Source: Timonella sp031979385 (GTDB lineage: Bacteria > Actinomycetota > Actinomycetes > Actinomycetales > Cellulomonadaceae). From it: 47,475 nucleotides of DNA. The notes under the pieces were generated by a model that had not been told where the DNA came from, ran no database searches, and saw nothing but the letters and a program-made list of their open reading frames with translations. Every line of letters starts with the position of its first letter. Position 1 is the first letter of the stretch. The position numbers and the translations under genes were made by a program. Location of the stretch: NCBI GenBank assembly GCA_031979385.1, contig DALZEF010000023.1, forward strand, positions 1-47,475. The letters run 5' to 3'. Of the stretch, positions 43,769 through 47,475 are shown piece by piece.

Positions 43769-44236
43769 CTACAAAACCCGGGGATTCTTCTCGAACTCTC
43801 GCATGCGCGTGGCCGACCACGTGCAGGTCGCGCCCCACACGGCAATGACTGAACCGCCAAGCGCCAGCGCTTGGCCGACCTGAACCTCGCTGCCCTGGAC
43901 CCACTGAACCACAAGCCCGCCAACAAGGGCCCACAGGAACCCCGCGAACACGACAGTCTGATTGCGGCCCGAACACAGGTGGCTGTACACGTGTCGGATT
44001 TCCTCGTCGCTCCACCGCCTGATGTTGCCTGCCTCCGAATTGGTCATGACGACTCGGGAGGAGTAGTTCTCGACCGCCTGCAGCGCGATAACGGGTACAA
44101 CTGCGATTCCCGCAACCACGAACGCGAGGGAATCACGGGTTGCCAGCCATACACCGACTGTGGCGAGCGCGAGCAGCCAGAAGGTTGCGGCGATCTTGTT
44201 GGGCGGATGCGGGCAAGCGTGAGGGATAAGACGCAT
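43769..44236 (-). CDS. Four-helix membrane protein of unknown function, 155 aa
   Basis: ATG start behind AAAAGGAA. Two helices at the N-terminus (AATFWLLALATVGVWLA; LAFVVAGIAVVPVIALQAV), a polar middle with many Arg/His (VVMTNSEAGNIRRWSDEEIRHVYSH), then two more (TVVFAGFLWALVGGLVVQWV; GQALALGGSVIAVWGATC). Charge placement suggests both ends and the middle are cytoplasmic. No family recognised. Ends towards the 43560 hairpin. Confidence 0.7.
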   Translation of the reverse strand: MRLIPHACPHPPNKIAATFWLLALATVGVWLATRDSLAFVVAGIAVVPVIALQAVENYSSRVVMTNSEAGNIRRWSDEEIRHVYSHLCSGRNQTVVFAGFLWALVGGLVVQWVQGSEVQVGQALALGGSVIAVWGATCTWSATRMREFEKNPRVL

Positions 44237-44293
44237 GGGTTCCTTTTCGTGTGTGGTGTGCCTATCTAGGGTCGCATATGTGGGTGAGAAAGT

Positions 44294-44534
44294 TCAGCAC
44301 ACCGGTTGCGGGGACGAGTCGGATACCAGGTCGAGCAGAGTGTGCACGTCGTTGACCGTGTACCGCACGCGGCGTGAGACGCTCTGGGCTGCGAGCCAAG
44401 GTGATGGGAACCGGCAATGAACGCCACGTCCAGGTCGCCGGCTCTGGATATGGCGACGAGGTCGTCAGAACCGGTCTGCACGAACTGAGTCTCCACTCGG
44501 GGATGACGGTGATGGAAACGTTCAAGCAGCGTGA
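44294..44534 (-). pseudogene. LysR-type regulator effector-domain remnant
   Basis: Minus-strand residues EVVTLLERFHHRHPRVE, then a segment with GSDDLVAISRAGDLDVAFIAG match the start of a LysR effector-binding domain ('LL.RF...HP.VE..L..G...L...V..G.LD.A...G'). Another frame then reads RYTVNDVHTLLDLVSD and stops at 44294. The DNA-binding domain is missing, and a frameshift separates the two pieces. The region 44237-44293 has no other feature. Confidence 0.6.
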
Positions 44535-44556
44535 CAACCTCGATGATACCGAGGCA

Positions 44557-44733
44557 CTGCTCTGCGCCGACTACATCGATATCCTGCTCCTGCACCGCCC
44601 CGATGCACTGGTGGAGGCCGAAGAAGTGGCTCGGGCATTCGACGAGTTGTCCGCTTCCGGTAAGGTGCGGGCATTCGGTGTCTCGAATCAGACGCCGAAC
44701 CAGATCGAACTGCTGCGCAAGCATGTGAAACAG
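44557..44733 (+). pseudogene. Aldo/keto reductase fragment
   Basis: DYIDILLLHRPDALVEAEEV then FDELSASGKVRAFGVSNQTP matches the aldo/keto reductase barrel around strands 4-6 (LLH.PD and VRAFGVSN motifs). It begins just after the LysR remnant on the other strand and runs out after RKHVKQ at about 44733. Both ends of the family are missing. In 44734-45159 I find no supported gene. Confidence 0.65.
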
Positions 44734-45159
44734 CTCCGCTGGCCTTATCTGTTCCATTCGTTTCATGTGTTGCGTTGGCTGTTCTCTTGGCGACGAGCCG
44801 GCAAATCGGCCAGTTTGCCTGAGATACAGCGGTTCACTTCGTGCCGGGAGCACCTACCTAACTCGCGACTCGTGTGCTGGAACCCCTTCGTGAACGACTC
44901 GTGCTGAGGGACCTAGTCAAGGAAACTAATAGACTCGCTCCGCGATGCGAGGCAGAGCATCCTACCTGCAGAGACGCTGTTCGAGATGCCGATCAACCGG
45001 ATCATTACTACGATGAATAAAGGCCCGGTTGAAACGAGTACCCACGTTTTGGTGTGATCGTCAGCGGTGGAAAGTTCGGGCCCACAGGTTGGTGATTCGG
45101 CCTGACCAATGCCCCCACAAGGGCGCAGTAAATCAGAAGCAATCACGAAGGAGTACACC

Positions 45160-45708
45160 ATGTCTCATCTGACAGGCAAACAGGTCGCGATTCTGGCGAC
45201 TGACGGATACGAAGACTCCGAACTCATTGAGCCATTGAAGGCCCTGCGAGAACACAACGCCATCGTGGACATCATTGCACCCGAGGCAGGTTCGATTCGG
45301 GGAAAGAACGGGCACGAAGAACCCGTCACTGTGACAACTGCCGCAGCGGACGCAGCAAAGTATGACGCGTTGGTTCTTCCCGGTGGAGTGGTCAACAGCG
45401 ACAACATCCGACTCGACCCATTCGCGGTTGAACTTACCCGTGACTTCTTTGAACAGCACAAACCGGTTGGCGCTATCTGCCACGCTCCGTGGATCTTGGC
45501 CGATGCGGCAGTGCTGAAAGGACGTACCGTCACCTCGTTCAAGAGCCTCAAGACAGACCTACAGAATGCGGGTGCGACGTGGGTAGACGACGAAGTGGTC
45601 GTGGACCAGGGGCTCGTAACGAGCCGCACTCCTGACGATCTTCCAGCGTTCAACGCCAAACTGATTGAAGAAATCGGTGAGGGAAAACACGAGGGTCAAA
45701 CCGCATAG
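45160..45708 (+). CDS. DJ-1/PfpI family protein (YhbO/PfpI type)
   Basis: 182 residues from ATG 45160 behind AAGGAG. Class I glutamine-amidotransferase-like fold: Glu18 (TDGYEDSEL), nucleophile Cys107 and His108 (GAICHAPWIL), LVLPGGVVNSDNIR. These three residues are the PfpI active site. E. coli homologues (YhbO, YajL) protect against oxidative and glycation stress, and deglycase or chaperone roles are debated. A stand-alone gene with its own terminator. Confidence 0.92.
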   Translation: MSHLTGKQVAILATDGYEDSELIEPLKALREHNAIVDIIAPEAGSIRGKNGHEEPVTVTTAAADAAKYDALVLPGGVVNSDNIRLDPFAVELTRDFFEQHKPVGAICHAPWILADAAVLKGRTVTSFKSLKTDLQNAGATWVDDEVVVDQGLVTSRTPDDLPAFNAKLIEEIGEGKHEGQTA

Positions 45709-45733
45709 TTTCTGGCCCTCTTTCAGGAAATGG

Positions 45734-45764
45734 AAAACCCGCTCGGCTTAGCCGAGCGGGTTTT
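45734..45764. terminator. Bidirectional terminator between PfpI gene and tRNA-Ala
   Basis: AAAACCCGCTCGGC (45734-45747) pairs perfectly with 45751-45764 around TTA, giving a T-run on both strands. Confidence 0.85.
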
Positions 45765-45793
45765 CGCGGTACGAGCTGTCTCAATTTCTCGAG

Positions 45794-45866
45794 TGGAGCT
45801 AAGGGGACTCGAACCCCTGACCCCCTGCATGCCATGCAGGTGCGCTACCAGCTGCGCCATAGCCCC
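45794..45866 (-). tRNA. tRNA-Ala (anticodon GGC)
   Basis: 73 bases. The acceptor GGGGCTA pairs with TAGCTCC, including one G-U, discriminator A. D-arm GCGCAGCTGGTAGCGC; anticodon stem CCTGC/GCAGG with loop ATGGCAT giving anticodon GGC; T-arm GGGGTTCGAGTCCCC. CCA is not encoded. It reads GCC and GCU. Confidence 0.97.
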
Positions 45867-45894
45867 GTGCACTTCTGTGAAGGAAGCACTACTG

Positions 45895-45925
45895 ATACTA
45901 GTGGATTGCCCAGGTCCAACGCCAA
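45895..45925 (-). promoter_or_regulatory. Candidate tRNA-Ala promoter
   Basis: On the minus strand, TTGGCG (45925-45920) is followed after 19 bases by TAGTAT (45900-45895), with TTGGAC as a competing -35. The start would lie about 20 bases before the tRNA. Confidence 0.4.
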
Positions 45926-45985
45926 TCGACGTGCTGTGATCCACGTCAAACTAGTGCATAAGGCGTTTCGCAGGGTGGATGGTGC

Positions 45986-46198
45986 TCACCGAAGCCAGTT
46001 GTCGATGACATCCTTGGCTTCCTTGATGCCAAGTCCCGTGTGTTCCCGCAGTACCTTGATGGCCTCAATCTTGCGGTCGTCTTGAATGAGGCGCGTGATC
46101 TGGTCAGTGACATGGGCTGGCAGGTTATCGAGCGTGGTTTTTACTGGCGCGGCTTGGGTTCCGGTGTAGGGGTTCGTGCCAATCTTGATCGAAGAACT
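45986..46198 (-). pseudogene. bL12-C-terminal-domain-like remnant
   Basis: The 70-codon frame ends KIEAIKVLREHTGLGIKEAK then DVIDNWLR, the core of the ribosomal L7/L12 C-terminal domain as found in small actinomycete paralogues. No ATG, GTG or TTG is available before the domain: the frame is bounded upstream by TAA 46199-46201. The same frame before that stop reads EPGEFGSAAGAS, which may be another piece of the gene. Likely a decayed copy or a sequence error; the true L7/L12 gene should be elsewhere. Confidence 0.6.
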
Positions 46199-46235
46199 TT
46201 ATGATGCACCCGCAGCGGAGCCGAATTCACCAGGC

Positions 46236-47096
46236 TCAGTTCTGGTCGGTTTTTACTTGTGGTTTCACCAGGAGTGGGATGGATTCAGCGACGGGTAGTT
46301 GTTCGTAGGTTTCTGTCGTGGTCGCAGTCCCTGGGATCGTTTGCCAAGTAACTCCACCATCGGTTGAATAACGCCCTGTCCACGAGGTGGTCAACCCAAT
46401 GTCGTAGTAAGTGGATTTCTTGTACGTGTACTCCACCCTCCCAGAAAACCGTGGACGGGCGGCAGGTAATAGTGGACCGCTACTCTCCCCGTTACCGTAG
46501 TGCCACACATACGACGATGGGGTTGCCTCCACCAGTACGCGTGTCCCTAGTATCTCGGTGGACAGCACTTGGGGTGTGTTCTCAGAGTAGAACCGGACCG
46601 GCAGGTTGACGTAGTAGTACTCCACATCGGGGTGGACTGTGATCCCTGACCCCTTGAGGGGCAGGCGTTGGAAATCCTCAAGACTGACCCTAACTACTGG
46701 CGTATTGTTCTCGACGGGGTCTTGTGGGCAATACCCTGGCATATACCTACGCGATAACTCCTCACCGCTGGCAAGGTCATAGGTGATCACGGTGTGGTTT
46801 TGAACCACAAAATCATCTGGACAGGTTAACCGCATTGTCGCGATCTGGCCTTCACAACTACCTGTTTCAAGTCCGGCAGGGCATCCAGGAACCCGCTCCA
46901 CCCGCGTTGTAGGCGACCTACTAGACTCGCTTGCGCTGGCATTATCTGGCCCGTTACTCGTATTTGTACGCGCAGTACTTGTCGTTAACAACTCCCGGAT
47001 TTCGAAATTCCCACCAACAAACTGTGCTTGTCGGTCCGATTCTGAGTCGATTCCTGTAGCGCTCAGGAAAGTAAACAAAATCAATTCGAGTATCAC
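46236..47096 (-). CDS. Probable secreted protein of unknown function, 286 aa
   Basis: GTG start overlapping the stop of the upstream DUF6318-like gene (GTGA). The short hydrophobic N-terminus (ILELILFTFLSATG) may be a signal or part of a longer one. A Ser/Thr/Asn-rich segment follows, then beta-strand-rich sequence with four Cys (RVERVPGCPAGLETGSCEGQ; RLTCPDDF; YMPGYCPQD). 'SSYVWHYGNGESSGP' resembles a PKD-type 'W.FGDG' motif, but other hallmarks are missing. Codon use is less GC-rich than the core genes. Probably forms a two-gene unit with its neighbour. Confidence 0.7.
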   Translation of the reverse strand: MILELILFTFLSATGIDSESDRQAQFVGGNFEIRELLTTSTARTNTSNGPDNASASESSRSPTTRVERVPGCPAGLETGSCEGQIATMRLTCPDDFVVQNHTVITYDLASGEELSRRYMPGYCPQDPVENNTPVVRVSLEDFQRLPLKGSGITVHPDVEYYYVNLPVRFYSENTPQVLSTEILGTRVLVEATPSSYVWHYGNGESSGPLLPAARPRFSGRVEYTYKKSTYYDIGLTTSWTGRYSTDGGVTWQTIPGTATTTETYEQLPVAESIPLLVKPQVKTDQN

Positions 47097-47475
47097 GAGT
47101 TACTCGTCTCGCCGAACTCTTCGACTAGCCAGTAGTTCCCAAGCCGATAGATGACTATTGCTCCTTCAAATGTGAGCGCCTCAAAATCTTCGACTTTTCC
47201 TGCAGTGCTCCACGTCTCGTACGCGTCTGAATGAAATTTCACGCTGAAGGCGAACGCAACGCCCGTATTGTCGATATGCTCAGGTTCTGTAACAAATGTG
47301 GCGTTAAACCCCTCAGTCCAATGCCTCTTTTCCTCGTCCTGTTGGGACGCTTCGATGAATCCTTGGCAGGCAGTGCATTCGGGTCCGGAGATGGATTCTA
47401 GGAGTTCGGTGTTTCCGGTTGCTGCGGTGTAGTTCAGGACGTCTAGGAAGTAGTAGGCGAACGCTCGTGCTCCGT
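47093..47475 (-). CDS. DUF6318-like protein, N-terminus beyond window
   Basis: 127 codons visible before stop 47093-47095. The sequence starts GARAFAYYFLDVLNYTAATG with 'SGPECTACQGF', then a strand-rich half ending in IVIYRLGNYWLVEEFGE. This pattern ('G..AF..Y....LNYA..TGD...L..L..P.C..C') is that of actinomycete DUF6318 lipoproteins, whose function is unknown. The lipoprotein signal would lie outside the window. Confidence 0.75.
   Translation of the reverse strand, partial: GARAFAYYFLDVLNYTAATGNTELLESISGPECTACQGFIEASQQDEEKRHWTEGFNATFVTEPEHIDNTGVAFAFSVKFHSDAYETWSTAGKVEDFEALTFEGAIVIYRLGNYWLVEEFGETSNS

Noticed and set aside
44266..44853. A 195-codon minus-strand gene
   Set aside because: Only the part below 44534 resembles LysR. 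The rest is antisense to the aldo/keto reductase fragment, so it was not called as an intact gene.
45794..47475. Integrated element using tRNA-Ala as attachment site
   Set aside because: No integrase, no second copy of the tRNA 3' end and no phage or plasmid genes are visible in the window.
1..47475. CRISPR arrays, insertion sequences, rRNA
   Set aside because: No regularly spaced repeats, transposase reading frames or rRNA signatures were found on either strand.

Overview
The window is a chromosomal segment of a high-GC Gram-positive bacterium, almost certainly an actinomycete. The evidence is the gene order rne, rplU, rpmA, obg, proB, proA, nadD, rsfS; the cydABDC order with a short-Q-loop CydA; frequent GTG/TTG starts; probable leaderless promoters; and two F420-type luciferase-like oxidoreductases. 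I cannot name genus or species. One 10-N run (11510-11519) lies inside cydA and looks like a scaffolding artefact.

Layout. (1) 1-2.8 kb: small stress/unknown genes: an edge-truncated ABM monooxygenase, a hypothetical, a GyrI-like protein, a ClbS/DfsB-like protein and a frameshifted small membrane protein. (2) 2.9-12.7 kb: a 2-hydroxyacid dehydrogenase, a leaderless NarL-type response regulator, and on the minus strand cydA-cydB-cydD-cydC plus a GAF sensor kinase whose start overlaps the cydC stop. This is a cytochrome bd operon with a two-component system wrapped around it. (3) 13.2-29.5 kb: housekeeping genes: a giant RNase E/G, L21, L27, Obg, ProB, ProA, NadD, RsfS and a histidine phosphatase. 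A GPH-type transporter and a group II PLP decarboxylase are inserted between proB and proA. A 49-residue membrane protein and a 548-residue disordered, C-terminally anchored protein sit on either side of nadD. (4) 29.7-31.0 kb: M18 aminopeptidase on the minus strand.

(5) 31.3-43.6 kb is the most interesting part: a reductive pyrimidine (or hydantoin) catabolism island. A divergent MocR-type regulator is followed by a beta-ureidopropionase-like nitrilase, a dihydropyrimidinase, an LLM oxidoreductase, a complete ABC importer with a THI5/NMT1-like lipoprotein, a class III aminotransferase, an SDR and a second LLM oxidoreductase of the F420-dependent glucose-6-phosphate dehydrogenase type. These can be read as uptake, ring opening, decarbamoylation to beta-alanine, transamination to malonic semialdehyde and reduction to 3-hydroxypropionate. 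No dihydropyrimidine dehydrogenase (PydA) is present. An LLM/F420 enzyme in its place is the main hypothesis from this window. The second LLM gene has a 68-bp imperfect palindrome in its promoter region.

(6) 43.7-47.5 kb: a small membrane protein, LysR and aldo/keto reductase remnants, a DJ-1/PfpI protein, tRNA-Ala(GGC), a start-less bL12-C-terminal-like remnant, and a DUF6318-like gene (cut by the window edge) overlapping a secreted protein of unknown function.

Many genes end in unusually long, near-perfect hairpins that lack good T-tracts and probably act in both directions.
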